Of a stretch of DNA of 64,000 nucleotides, positions 49,627 to 57,914 are shown piece by piece (the first letter of the stretch is position 1; every line of letters starts with the position of its first letter). The position numbers were made by a program, and so were the translations under genes. The notes under the pieces were generated by a model. The model searched no databases. It was given only the letters and a program-made list of their open reading frames with translations, and was not told where the DNA came from. This stretch comes from Marinospirillum minutulum DSM 6287 (GTDB lineage Bacteria > Pseudomonadota > Gammaproteobacteria > Pseudomonadales > Halomonadaceae): assembly GCF_000422325.1 (NCBI RefSeq), contig NZ_KE383818.1, positions 124,001 through 188,000 on the forward strand, in the 5' to 3' direction.

Positions 49627-50157
49627 TTATTTTGTTTCTTCGTTTTCATTTTTGGGTTTTGCTGCTGAAGATTGCAGACCTAACTCAGATAACAGCTTTT
49701 TACGCTGGCCTTGATCTTCAAGCATTAGCTGAATGGTTTTACGCATAGCTGGTGTATTACCTAAAGGCCCTTTTAATGCCTTTAGGGCATCACGCAACTC
49801 TAAGGTTTTCTTTAATTCGGGTATGGCTAAAGCTAGTTCATCAGGCTCCATATCCTGCAAAGATTTAGGTTGGATATTGATTGATAACTCTTCAGACTCA
49901 TCATTAAGGTGATTGGGTACGGTAAAATTGAGTTCTAAGTCCATACTAGCCATTACTTCATTAAAGTTTTGGCGGTTAATGCTTATGGTTTCTCTTTCTT
50001 GAATGTTGTAGGGGTCTTCACTGGTCCTAAACTGACCCAATACTAATGCTTTGAAAGGGAGTTCTACTTGTGCTTTAGCATCACCTGTTGCTGGACGGTA
50101 AGAGATATTAATACGCTCTTTAGGTGCTACCGAGGTGCCATTGTTCTTGCTAGCCAT
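49627..50157 (-). CDS. tssB: T6SS sheath small subunit TssB
   Basis: TssB pairs with TssC in the sheath. The 176-aa protein has the family's RINISYRPATGDAKAQVELP (about 16-35), LPFKALVLGQF, and KSLQDMEPDELALAIPELKK near 99-118. It is the first gene of the 18-gene block. AGAGG lies 6 bases before the ATG. The operon promoter should lie in 50158-50305, an AT-rich stretch where no convincing hexamer pair could be fixed. Confidence 0.96.
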   Translation of the reverse strand: MASKNNGTSVAPKERINISYRPATGDAKAQVELPFKALVLGQFRTSEDPYNIQERETISINRQNFNEVMASMDLELNFTVPNHLNDESEELSINIQPKSLQDMEPDELALAIPELKKTLELRDALKALKGPLGNTPAMRKTIQLMLEDQGQRKKLLSELGLQSSAAKPKNENEETK

Positions 50158-50306
50158 ACTGAGCCTCTCTGGATTATGTAAATCTAATGTTTTATTTGTT
50201 GATTCTAATGTTAAGCAAAGATTTCGTTTGTATTTAGTTTTTTGAGATTAGCAGGCTGAGATATGATGTAAATTAAAAATATTAAAATATGCTAGGTAAA
50301 TCACAA

Positions 50307-50348
50307 AAAAAGCACTAAATCTTTAACCCAAAAAGAAATAGTGCTTTT
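50307..50348 (-). terminator. Rho-independent terminator of pepN
   Basis: AAAAGCACTA (50308-50317) pairs with TAGTGCTTTT (50339-50348), and a T run follows on the minus strand. It lies 48 bp after the pepN stop and separates pepN from the T6SS operon on the same strand. Confidence 0.8.
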
Positions 50349-50395
50349 ATATGTGTTGAATATGTTTTAAGTGTTATATTTTGACTAGCTAATAA

Positions 50396-53050
50396 TTACT
50401 CAAGTGCTTTATTGATAATTTCAAACAAGTCAGCACTTAACGGCTGCTGTTGAATTCGCTCTAACGCCTTTTTCATTAAACCTTGTCTCACCTTATCCAT
50501 ACGCTTATAGCGGGTTAAAGGTATAACCAGCCGCGCAGCTATTTGGGGGTTAAGTTGGTTTAACTCTATTACCTTGTTAGCTAAAAACTGATAGCCAGCA
50601 GCATCTTTGCGATGAAAGTTCACTCTATTTTGGTTTACAAAAACGCTGATTAATGCTCGTACCTTGTTAGGGTTTTTCATGGAAAAAGCAGAATGATTTT
50701 CTAAAGTTTGCACACTAGCTAAAACATCGGGGTGAGGGCGAGAAGCCTGCACACTAAACCAGCTATCCATCACTAGAGCATCATGCGACCACTGCTTAGC
50801 AAAGGCTTCTAAAGCCTCTTTGCCCACCGATGCATCCTGGGCGTGAACCAAACAAGTTAAGGCTGCTAGCTGGTCAGTCATGTTATCGGCTTGCTTAAAT
50901 TGTGCTTGGGCTAGCTGTAACGCTTCGGTTTTTTCTGTGGTGGTTAACCAACTTAAGCAAACATTTTTTAAGCGCCTTGCCGCTATTGCTTCAGCATCAG
51001 GTGACCATTTTTGGGTAGTTGTATGCGCTTGGTATAGGCGTAAAAAGTCAGTATATAATTCTTTAGCTAAGCTTTTACGAGCAAACTCCCTTGCTTGATG
51101 GATGGCATCTATATCAACTTCAGCGTATTGCTCTGCAATATAAGCTTCAGAGGGTAATAAAAGCATTTCTGCCAAAATAGCAGGGTCTGTTACAGGGGCT
51201 TTAAGCAGTTTACTGTAGGCTTGGATTAGCGATGAATCTAAGCTTAATTTTTCACCTGCCTGCTGCTGGCTAACTAAGCCTTGTAAAGCGAGTAATGCTA
51301 GGCGTTGGCCCGCATCCCAACGATTAAAACCATCACTGTCGCAAGTCATTAAAAAAGCTAGCTGCTCTCGAGTGTAAGCAAAGTTTAGTTTTATCGGTGC
51401 TGAGAATCCACGTAATAAAGAAGGTACAGGTTCGGCTTCTAAATTATAAAAGGTAAAGCTTTGTTCAGCCTCTTTAAGCTGAATAACCCGCTCAGCACCC
51501 CAAAACTCGCCATTCACTTCCATAGGAATATCTACACCAGCAGGGCCAACTAAGCCCATCTTAATGGGGATCAACATTGGTTGTTTTAAAGGCTGATCAG
51601 GCGTTGCGGGTATTTGCTGCTTAAGCGTTAAAGTATAAGTTTTTTCTGCTGCATGGTATTCACCACTGGCAGTTACCTCAGGCGTACCCGCTTGGCTATA
51701 CCAAAGCATAAACTGGCTTAAATCTAGGCCAGATACTTCTGCCATACAGGCGACAAAATCATCCACGGTAACGGCTTGGCCATCGAAGCGTTCAAAGTAA
51801 AGGTCGGAGCCTTTACGAAAGGTTGCTTTACCCAGCAGCTCACTTAGCATACGCACTACCTCTGCACCTTTTTCATAGATGGTGAGGGTATAAAAGTTGT
51901 TAATTTCTATATAGCTTTCAGGGCGAACAGGGTGGGCAGTAGGACCGGCATCTTCAGCAAACTGGGCGGTGCGTAACCTGCTAACTTGTTGAATACGCTC
52001 AACTGCTGATGAGTTCATATCAGCACTAAACTGCTGGTCACGCAATACGGTAAAACCTTCTTTTAAAGACAGCTGAAACCAATCACGGCAAGTAACCCGA
52101 TTGCCCGACCAGTTATGAAAATACTCATGCGCCACCACGCTTTCTACCCGATTAAACGCAGCATCAGTTTCACTTTTAGGGTCAGCTAAAACGCAGGCAG
52201 AGTTAAAAACGTTTAAGCCCTTATTTTCCATAGCGCCCATATTAAAATCATCAACTGCAACAATCATGTAAATAGCTAAGTCGTATTCACGGCCATAGGT
52301 TTGTTCGTCCCATAGCATAGCGGCTTTAAGTGAACGCAAAGCGTGTTCACCCTTGTGCAGGTTTTGTTTTTCTACCCACAGCTCTAAGGCCACTTCGCGC
52401 CCGCTGCAACTAGTAAAAGTATCTTTAATTGGGTGCAAGTTACCTGCCACTAAAGCAAACAAGTAAGCTGGTTTAGGAAAGGGGTCTTGCCACAAGGCAA
52501 AGTGTTTGCCCTTTTCTAAATCGCCTTGTTCAACAAGGTTGCCGTTGGATAATAAAACAGGGTAAAGGTTTTTATCGGCTTCAATGCGCGTGGTAAAACG
52601 AGCCAACACATCAGGACGGTCGGGGTAAAAAGTAATCCGGCGAAAACCTTCTGCCTCACACTGGGTACAAAAGTTACCGCTGGATTGATACAAGCCTTCT
52701 AACGCAGTGTTGTTTAAAGGGTCGATTTCAACGTCTACTTCTAAGGTAAAAGTGTCGGGTAGCGAAGTTAAGGTTAGCTGCTGATCAGCTAGCTGATAGT
52801 CTTGGGGTGTAAGTGATTTGTCATTTAGCTTTATACTAATAAGCTTTAACTCTTGGCCTTCTAGCACTAGTGGTAGGTCGACTTCTTTACGAGCGGGGTT
52901 ACGCTTAAAATCTAAGCGGCTTGTAACCCTTGTTTGAGTAGGGTGAAGTAAGAAGTTTAGGTAAACCTGCTCCACTAGAAAGGCGGGAGGCAAATAGTCT
53001 TTTAAAAAAATAGGTTGGGGTGCAGCAGATGTTGTTTGTGCTGGGTTCAT
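50396..53050 (-). CDS. pepN: Aminopeptidase N (M1 family)
   Basis: PepN is the main cytosolic aminopeptidase, cutting N-terminal residues from peptides. The 884-aa protein has the substrate-binding GAMEN (272-276), the zinc motif HEYFHNW (308-314) and the third zinc ligand in KEGFTVLRDQQF (E331). The length matches gammaproteobacterial PepN. The ATG at 53050 is used, although the preceding GTG at 53053 is in frame and sits at a slightly better distance from GAGG. The gene is transcribed alone, with its own terminator. Confidence 0.97.
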   Translation of the reverse strand: MNPAQTTSAAPQPIFLKDYLPPAFLVEQVYLNFLLHPTQTRVTSRLDFKRNPARKEVDLPLVLEGQELKLISIKLNDKSLTPQDYQLADQQLTLTSLPDTFTLEVDVEIDPLNNTALEGLYQSSGNFCTQCEAEGFRRITFYPDRPDVLARFTTRIEADKNLYPVLLSNGNLVEQGDLEKGKHFALWQDPFPKPAYLFALVAGNLHPIKDTFTSCSGREVALELWVEKQNLHKGEHALRSLKAAMLWDEQTYGREYDLAIYMIVAVDDFNMGAMENKGLNVFNSACVLADPKSETDAAFNRVESVVAHEYFHNWSGNRVTCRDWFQLSLKEGFTVLRDQQFSADMNSSAVERIQQVSRLRTAQFAEDAGPTAHPVRPESYIEINNFYTLTIYEKGAEVVRMLSELLGKATFRKGSDLYFERFDGQAVTVDDFVACMAEVSGLDLSQFMLWYSQAGTPEVTASGEYHAAEKTYTLTLKQQIPATPDQPLKQPMLIPIKMGLVGPAGVDIPMEVNGEFWGAERVIQLKEAEQSFTFYNLEAEPVPSLLRGFSAPIKLNFAYTREQLAFLMTCDSDGFNRWDAGQRLALLALQGLVSQQQAGEKLSLDSSLIQAYSKLLKAPVTDPAILAEMLLLPSEAYIAEQYAEVDIDAIHQAREFARKSLAKELYTDFLRLYQAHTTTQKWSPDAEAIAARRLKNVCLSWLTTTEKTEALQLAQAQFKQADNMTDQLAALTCLVHAQDASVGKEALEAFAKQWSHDALVMDSWFSVQASRPHPDVLASVQTLENHSAFSMKNPNKVRALISVFVNQNRVNFHRKDAAGYQFLANKVIELNQLNPQIAARLVIPLTRYKRMDKVRQGLMKKALERIQQQPLSADLFEIINKALE

Positions 53051-53163
53051 CACAGGAAAGCCTCAGATTAGATCTTTTGAAATGAGTGTAAGAGTGCTAT
53101 TTTTGGTAAAGTTAAATTTATATTTATCTTAAATGAAAAAAATTGTTGATTGGGAGTAGTTTT

Positions 53164-54093
53164 ATGTCAAAGAAATATCGGTTAGTCACACGCAGTGACT
53201 TCGATGGTTTGGTTTGTGCTGCCTTGCTAAAGCACTTGGATTTAATTGATGATATCCAATTTGTGCACCCAAAAGATATGCAGGATGGCAAAATTGAAAT
53301 TGATCCCAACGATATTACCACTAACCTGCCTTATGTTGCTGGTTGCTATCTAGCTTTTGATCACCACTTAAGTGAAACCGTGCGTAATGAGGTTTTGGCT
53401 GATAATCATATTATTGATGCAGAAGCACCTTCAGCTGCTCGTGTGGTTTGGCAGTATTATGGCGGTCATAGTGCTTTCCCAGAAGCTTGGGATGAAATGA
53501 TGGCCGCAGTGGATAAAGGCGATGCAGCACAATTTAATGAAGATGAAGTATTGAACCCAGATGATTGGGTACTACTTAACTTTATTATGGATGCGCGTAC
53601 TGGCTTAGGTCGCTTCCGCGATTTCCGAATTTCTAATTACCAGTTAATGATGCAGCTAATTGATTACTGCCGTAATCACACCATTAAGCAAATTCTTGAG
53701 CTGCCCGATGTTAAAGAACGTACCGACCTTTACTTTGAACATGACAGTAAAGCACGCCAGCAAATTCAAAAGTGTGCCAAGGTTTATGACAATTTAGTGG
53801 TGCTAGATTTGCGTAATGAAGAAACCATTTATGCAACTAACCGCTTTACTCTCTATGCGCTTTATCCCAATACTAATATTTCGATTCACATTATGTGGGG
53901 ATTAAAACAGCAGAACACTGTATTTGCAGTAGGTAAGTCTATACTTAATCGTAGCTCTAATACGAATGTGGGTGAGCTATGCCTTAAGTACAATGGTGGT
54001 GGCCACTTGAATGCAGGTACTTGTCAGGTTGCTAATGACCAAGCAGAAGCAACCCTAGAGGCGTTAATTAAGAAAATTAACGCCGATGGTTAA
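53164..54093 (+). CDS. DHH-family phosphoesterase
   Basis: This 309-aa protein has the DHH phosphoesterase metal-binding motifs: DFDG near residue 11, FDHHLSE near 68 and a C-terminal YNGGGHLNAGTC that matches the DHHA1 GGGH loop. The fold covers exopolyphosphatases, oligoribonucleases and cyclic-dinucleotide phosphodiesterases. The substrate cannot be chosen by eye, but it is not a long RecJ-type nuclease. The ATG at 53164 has GGGAG 7 bases upstream, so the upstream in-frame start at 53143 is rejected. It is convergent with rnk. Confidence 0.85.
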   Translation: MSKKYRLVTRSDFDGLVCAALLKHLDLIDDIQFVHPKDMQDGKIEIDPNDITTNLPYVAGCYLAFDHHLSETVRNEVLADNHIIDAEAPSAARVVWQYYGGHSAFPEAWDEMMAAVDKGDAAQFNEDEVLNPDDWVLLNFIMDARTGLGRFRDFRISNYQLMMQLIDYCRNHTIKQILELPDVKERTDLYFEHDSKARQQIQKCAKVYDNLVVLDLRNEETIYATNRFTLYALYPNTNISIHIMWGLKQQNTVFAVGKSILNRSSNTNVGELCLKYNGGGHLNAGTCQVANDQAEATLEALIKKINADG

Positions 54094-54096
54094 CAG

Positions 54097-54513
54097 CTAG
54101 CGGTGTAGTTCTCCTGCCGCTTCTGGTTGATGCAGAATCTCTTCCACAACCAAAGCGGCATCTTTACCGTTAGGTAGCTGCCAATGCACTTCTTGACCCA
54201 CCCTTGCACCCAATAATGCCGCACCTAGGGGCGCGAGTATAGAAATTTGGTCTGTTGCTTCAGGGTTAAGGTTGTGCGGATAAACTAGCTCTTTTTCTAA
54301 TAGTAAATTAGCTTTCAAATCACGAAATTTCACCCGACTGTGCATACTGACTAAATCTGCTGGCACTTCTTCTGGTAGTACCACATCAGCATTATCTAAG
54401 CGCTCTGCTAGGGCTTCGGCAACCGGCATTTTAGCGTATTTGTCCTCGTCGATTAGCTTTTCTAAGCGAGCATGGTCTAGTTCATTCATTAATAAATGTA
54501 GTTTAGCAATCAT
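54097..54513 (-). CDS. rnk: Regulator of nucleoside diphosphate kinase Rnk
   Basis: Rnk is a GreA/GreB-like protein that affects nucleoside diphosphate kinase and competes at the RNA polymerase secondary channel. The 138-aa protein has a short N-terminal coiled coil (LLMNELDHARLEKLIDED) and the GreA-type C-terminal domain (VKFRDLKANLLLEKELVYP, ISILAPLGAALLGARVGQEV). The ATG at 54513 has AAAGG 8 bases upstream. An in-frame upstream extension is rejected because it runs through the palindromic terminator. Confidence 0.92.
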   Translation of the reverse strand: MIAKLHLLMNELDHARLEKLIDEDKYAKMPVAEALAERLDNADVVLPEEVPADLVSMHSRVKFRDLKANLLLEKELVYPHNLNPEATDQISILAPLGAALLGARVGQEVHWQLPNGKDAALVVEEILHQPEAAGELHR

Positions 54514-54531
54514 TGTTTTTACCTTTAAAAA

Positions 54532-54567
54532 AGCACACCCCCGCAACCTAGGTTGCGGGGGTGTGCT
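54532..54567 (-). terminator. 36-bp perfect palindrome, terminator in front of rnk
   Basis: A perfect palindrome centred on CCTAGG (arms CACACCCCCGCAACC and its complement) is followed on the minus strand by TTTTTT. It lies 29 bp after the lipoprotein gene stop and 18 bp before the rnk ATG. It should end the upstream transcript and may act as an attenuator for rnk. Confidence 0.85.
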
Positions 54568-54596
54568 GGAATAATATGTTGTGTACAGGTTAGTGG

Positions 54597-55289
54597 TTAA
54601 AAGCTTTGTCCGCAACCTTGCAGTTTTTTGTTTAGGTAGTGCAACTCTACTCGGTGAGGAAAAGGTTCTCCGGTATTTATTTCAATACAAAGAATATTTT
54701 CTACCTTGTATTTAAGCAGGTTGCCTTCTGAGTCTGTGGCTTGGTATAGGGTTTTTATTAAATCCTGCTTAATAAGCTTTGAGTCTTTAAACGTTATACG
54801 TTGTGTGCCAAAGTTTTGCAAGAGTACCAAATGACCATTTTGTTTTGCCTCTAGTGTCCAAGCAGGATTATGCCCCGTTGCTTTTAAAACTAGTGCATCG
54901 GGCGAAGCATTAGTGCCAGCAATAAAGTTGGGTTTAGCTAGCTCTTTAGGCTTACCTGAAGCAACTAGGTTGCAGCTTTGCCAAGTTTTTACAGGTGTGG
55001 CAAGCCTAGCCCTAGTGCCGTTATTCCAAAAGGAAGTGCCTTCCTGATTAGCGTAACGAGTACCAGACGTTGCCCTTTGTTGGGTAAGTTTCAACCATTC
55101 CGTTGAAGCAGGTAATTGCAACCAAAGCTGTTCACCCGCTAGGCGTGTTTCTATTAAGCTACCTTCTTCACACTGCCATAAATCAGCTTGGGTTGCCTGT
55201 TCAAACTTGGGTGCAACAGCGCAACCTACTAGCAGACTTGCTGCTAGTAGAAAGGCAAAGGCTTGTTTAGTCCAGCTTACTAAGGTCAC
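54597..55289 (-). CDS. Lipoprotein with MliC-like and COG3650-like domains
   Basis: The 230-aa product has a lipoprotein signal with the lipobox LLVGC (residues 19-23). Residues about 36-105 resemble MliC, the membrane-bound inhibitor of C-type lysozyme ([34 protein letters not shown]). The C-terminal half resembles COG3650-type envelope proteins ([12 protein letters not shown], ending KLQGCGQSF). The GTG at 55289 has AGGG 8 bases upstream and overlaps the ilvD stop by 23 bp, so it is coupled to ilvD. A lysozyme-inhibitor role is suggested, not shown. Confidence 0.7.
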   Translation of the reverse strand: MTLVSWTKQAFAFLLAASLLVGCAVAPKFEQATQADLWQCEEGSLIETRLAGEQLWLQLPASTEWLKLTQQRATSGTRYANQEGTSFWNNGTRARLATPVKTWQSCNLVASGKPKELAKPNFIAGTNASPDALVLKATGHNPAWTLEAKQNGHLVLLQNFGTQRITFKDSKLIKQDLIKTLYQATDSEGNLLKYKVENILCIEINTGEPFPHRVELHYLNKKLQGCGQSF

Positions 55290-57099
55290 GTACTGCACCC
55301 TTATCGGCAGAAGTTGCCAACATAGCATAAGCCTTCAAAGCAGCAGAAACCTTGCGCTCACGTGGTTTGGCAGGTTTCCAGCCTTTAGCATCTTGCGCGG
55401 CACGGCGCTTAGCCATTTCTTCATCACTAATTTCAACATTAATTGTACGGTTAGGAATATCAATTAAAATGGAATCACCATCTTCAACCAAGCCTATCGC
55501 ACCACCAGCAGCAGCTTCTGGTGAAGCGTGACCAATAGATAAACCCGAAGTACCACCTGAGAAACGACCATCGGTTAACAAGGCACAAACCTCACCTAAC
55601 CCTTTGGATTTTATATAGCTGGTGGGGTAAAGCATTTCTTGCATACCCGGGCCACCTTTAGGGCCTTCGTAGCGAACAATGACCACATCGCCTGCTTTTA
55701 CCTTGCCGTCTAACACGTTAGCCACGGCTTCATCTTGTGATTCAGTGACATGGGCTGTACCACGGAAAACCAAAATGCTTTCATCAATACCCGCAGTTTT
55801 AACCACGCAGCCATCTTCAGCCAAATTGCCATAAAGTACTGCTAAACCACCTTCTTGAGAGTAGGCATGGGCTAAATCACGAATACAGCCATTTTCACGG
55901 TCGGCATCTAGGTTGTTCCAGCGTGTAGACTGGCTAAAGGCTTGTTGAGTGGGAATACCCGCTGGGCCTGCACGGTAGAACTCGATAACCTCAGGCGTAG
56001 GCTTACGCATAATATCCCAAGTTTCTAAGGCTTCCGCCAAAGACTGGCTATGTACCGTTGGTAGGCTAGTATCTAACAAACCAGCACGGTCTAGCTCACC
56101 CAACAAAGCAAAAATACCACCAGCACGGTGAACATCTTCAACGTGGTACTTGGGCGAGTTAGGGGCAACTTTACATAGCTGTGGTACTTTTTTAGATAGG
56201 TGGTCTATGTCTTCTAAAGTGAAATCAACTTCTGCTTCTTGCGCTAAGGCTAAAAGGTGCAAAATGGTGTTAGTAGAACCACCCATAGCGATATCTAAAA
56301 TCATCGCATTATTGAATGCACCTTTATTGGCAATAGAGCGGGGTAAAACAGAATAATCATCCTGTTCGTAATGCTGGCGCGTAATGGCAACAATTTTCTC
56401 ACCGGCTTGTTCAAACAAAGCGCGGCGATCAGCGTGGGTTGCCAGCAGAGTACCGTTACCGGGTAAAGATAAACCTAAGGCTTCGGTTAAACAGTTCATA
56501 GAGTTAGCAGTAAACATACCCGAACAAGAACCGCAGGTAGGGCAGGCAGAACGTTCGTATTCAGCAACGTCTTCATCCGATGCATCTGAGGCAGCAATTA
56601 CCATAGCATCGACTAAATCTAGATTATGCTCAGAAAGCTTGGTTTTACCCGCCTCCATAGGGCCGCCTGAAACAAAAATAACTGGAATATTCAGGCGCAT
56701 AGCAGCCATAAGCATTCCGGGAGTAATTTTGTCACAGTTAGAAATGCACACCATGGCATCAGCGCAGTGCGCATTCACCATGTATTCAACGGAATCAGCA
56801 ATTAAATCGCGGCTAGGTAAGGAATAAAGCATACCATCGTGACCCATCGCAATACCGTCATCGACAGCTATGGTGTTAAATTCTTTAGCAACGCCACCGG
56901 CTTTTTCAATTTGGCGTGCAACCAATTGCCCCATATCTTTTAAATGCACATGGCCAGGTACAAACTGAGTAAAAGAATTGACCACAGCAATAATGGGTTT
57001 TTGGAAATCATCATCTTTCATGCCCGTGGCACGCCACAAAGCACGAGCACCAGCCATATTGCGGCCAGCAGTAGTAGTACGAGAACGATAAACAGGCAT
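55267..57099 (-). CDS. ilvD: Dihydroxy-acid dehydratase
   Basis: IlvD dehydrates dihydroxy acids in valine, leucine and isoleucine synthesis, using an iron-sulfur cluster. The 610-aa protein has the family blocks [35 protein letters not shown] (cluster cysteine), [17 protein letters not shown] (cluster cysteine) and the C-terminal [20 protein letters not shown]. The length is normal. It overlaps the following lipoprotein gene. A perfect hairpin lies in its leader 25 bp upstream. Confidence 0.97.
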   Translation of the reverse strand: MPVYRSRTTTAGRNMAGARALWRATGMKDDDFQKPIIAVVNSFTQFVPGHVHLKDMGQLVARQIEKAGGVAKEFNTIAVDDGIAMGHDGMLYSLPSRDLIADSVEYMVNAHCADAMVCISNCDKITPGMLMAAMRLNIPVIFVSGGPMEAGKTKLSEHNLDLVDAMVIAASDASDEDVAEYERSACPTCGSCSGMFTANSMNCLTEALGLSLPGNGTLLATHADRRALFEQAGEKIVAITRQHYEQDDYSVLPRSIANKGAFNNAMILDIAMGGSTNTILHLLALAQEAEVDFTLEDIDHLSKKVPQLCKVAPNSPKYHVEDVHRAGGIFALLGELDRAGLLDTSLPTVHSQSLAEALETWDIMRKPTPEVIEFYRAGPAGIPTQQAFSQSTRWNNLDADRENGCIRDLAHAYSQEGGLAVLYGNLAEDGCVVKTAGIDESILVFRGTAHVTESQDEAVANVLDGKVKAGDVVIVRYEGPKGGPGMQEMLYPTSYIKSKGLGEVCALLTDGRFSGGTSGLSIGHASPEAAAGGAIGLVEDGDSILIDIPNRTINVEISDEEMAKRRAAQDAKGWKPAKPRERKVSAALKAYAMLATSADKGAVRDLSKLD

Positions 57100-57123
57100 G
57101 GGAAAACCTCAGTAAATAGCTAG

Positions 57124-57157
57124 GTAAAAAAGTAATACTAGCATTCTACTTTTTTAC
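57124..57157 (-). promoter_or_regulatory. Leader hairpin of ilvD
   Basis: A perfect 11-bp stem (GTAAAAAAGTA and TACTTTTTTAC) with a 12-nt loop lies 25 bp before the ilvD start. A 12-bp direct repeat CCTCAGTAAATA occurs at 57107-57118 and 57222-57233 around it. A regulatory role is possible. The A/T content also allows a chance palindrome. Confidence 0.35.
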
Positions 57158-57348
57158 AGCTCAACTCACTAGCTTAGCTAACCTTTCTTTAGTAAAAGTA
57201 GAGTTTTTTTGTGATACGAAGCCTCAGTAAATACGCAATAAAACACTTGAAAGCAAAGGGTTAACTATGGTTAAGTTGAACTCGCCAATTTAATTGGTAA
57301 ATGAAGTACAGGACTAGTTTCAAGTTTTTTTAATTGAGGATGTTTAGT

Positions 57349-57834
57349 ATGAAAAAAATTATTGCTGCTACCGCACTAGCTGTTACTCTACCTTTCGCTG
57401 CTGCAGTACAAGCTGCACCTTCTGATGCTGGTTGTGGTCTAGGTAGTGTTCTACTAGCTGACCAAGACGATACTTTAGTAATGAACGTTCTAGGTGCTAC
57501 TTTAAACGGCACATCAGGTAACCAAACCTTTGGTATGACCACTGGTACTTTGAACTGCAGCACTTCTAACTCTTTGCTAGCACTGCAAACTTTTGTAAAC
57601 GACAACCTAGATACACTAGCTGTTGATGCAGCGCGTGGCGAAGGCGAATCACTAGATACGCTAGCCACTATTTGGGGCATGACCGATGCAGACAAAGAAA
57701 CGTTTGCTGCAGCAACTCAAGCACATTTTGGTGAAGTTTTCTCTTCAGACAGCGTAACTGCTGAACAGGTTCTAGAAAACATGAACCGTGTTGTTTCAGA
57801 AGATGAAGCACTAGCAGCTTACAAATTAAGCTAA
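57349..57834 (+). CDS. DUF3015 family exported protein
   Basis: The 161-aa protein has a clean signal peptide (MKKIIAATALAVTLPFAAAV, cleavage after VQA). The mature part begins with the family's SDAGCGLGSVLL and has a second conserved cysteine in TGTLNCSTSNSL. DUF3015 proteins are periplasmic and of unknown role. The ATG at 57349 has GAGG 9 bases upstream. The gene is followed by a good terminator and then by the DUF4105 gene, a neighbour pairing that I associate with this family. Confidence 0.82.
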   Translation: MKKIIAATALAVTLPFAAAVQAAPSDAGCGLGSVLLADQDDTLVMNVLGATLNGTSGNQTFGMTTGTLNCSTSNSLLALQTFVNDNLDTLAVDAARGEGESLDTLATIWGMTDADKETFAAATQAHFGEVFSSDSVTAEQVLENMNRVVSEDEALAAYKLS

Positions 57835-57855
57835 GCTAACTGCTTAATTGTCAAT

Positions 57856-57891
57856 AAAAGTTCTGTTGGCATTTGCTGGCAGAACTTTTTT
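57856..57891 (+). terminator. Rho-independent terminator of the DUF3015 gene
   Basis: AAAAGTTCTG pairs with CAGAACTTTT, followed by further T. It lies 22 bp after the stop codon and 24 bp before the DUF4105 start. Confidence 0.85.
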
Positions 57892-57914
57892 AATGAGTTT
57901 TTATATCTTATTTT

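Noticed and set aside
27024-50157. The T6SS-like block as a phage tail or extracellular contractile particle
   Set aside because: TssJ, TssL, TssM and TssK homologues and a lipobox are present, which belong to a membrane-anchored T6SS and not to a phage or free particle.
54514-54615. N-terminal extension of rnk
   Set aside because: It would be translated through the 36-bp terminator palindrome and has no counterpart in Rnk. ATG 54513 has a good ribosome binding site.
56384-56827. 147-aa + strand open frame opposite ilvD
   Set aside because: It is an antisense shadow of a strongly conserved gene, with no ribosome binding site or recognisable domain.
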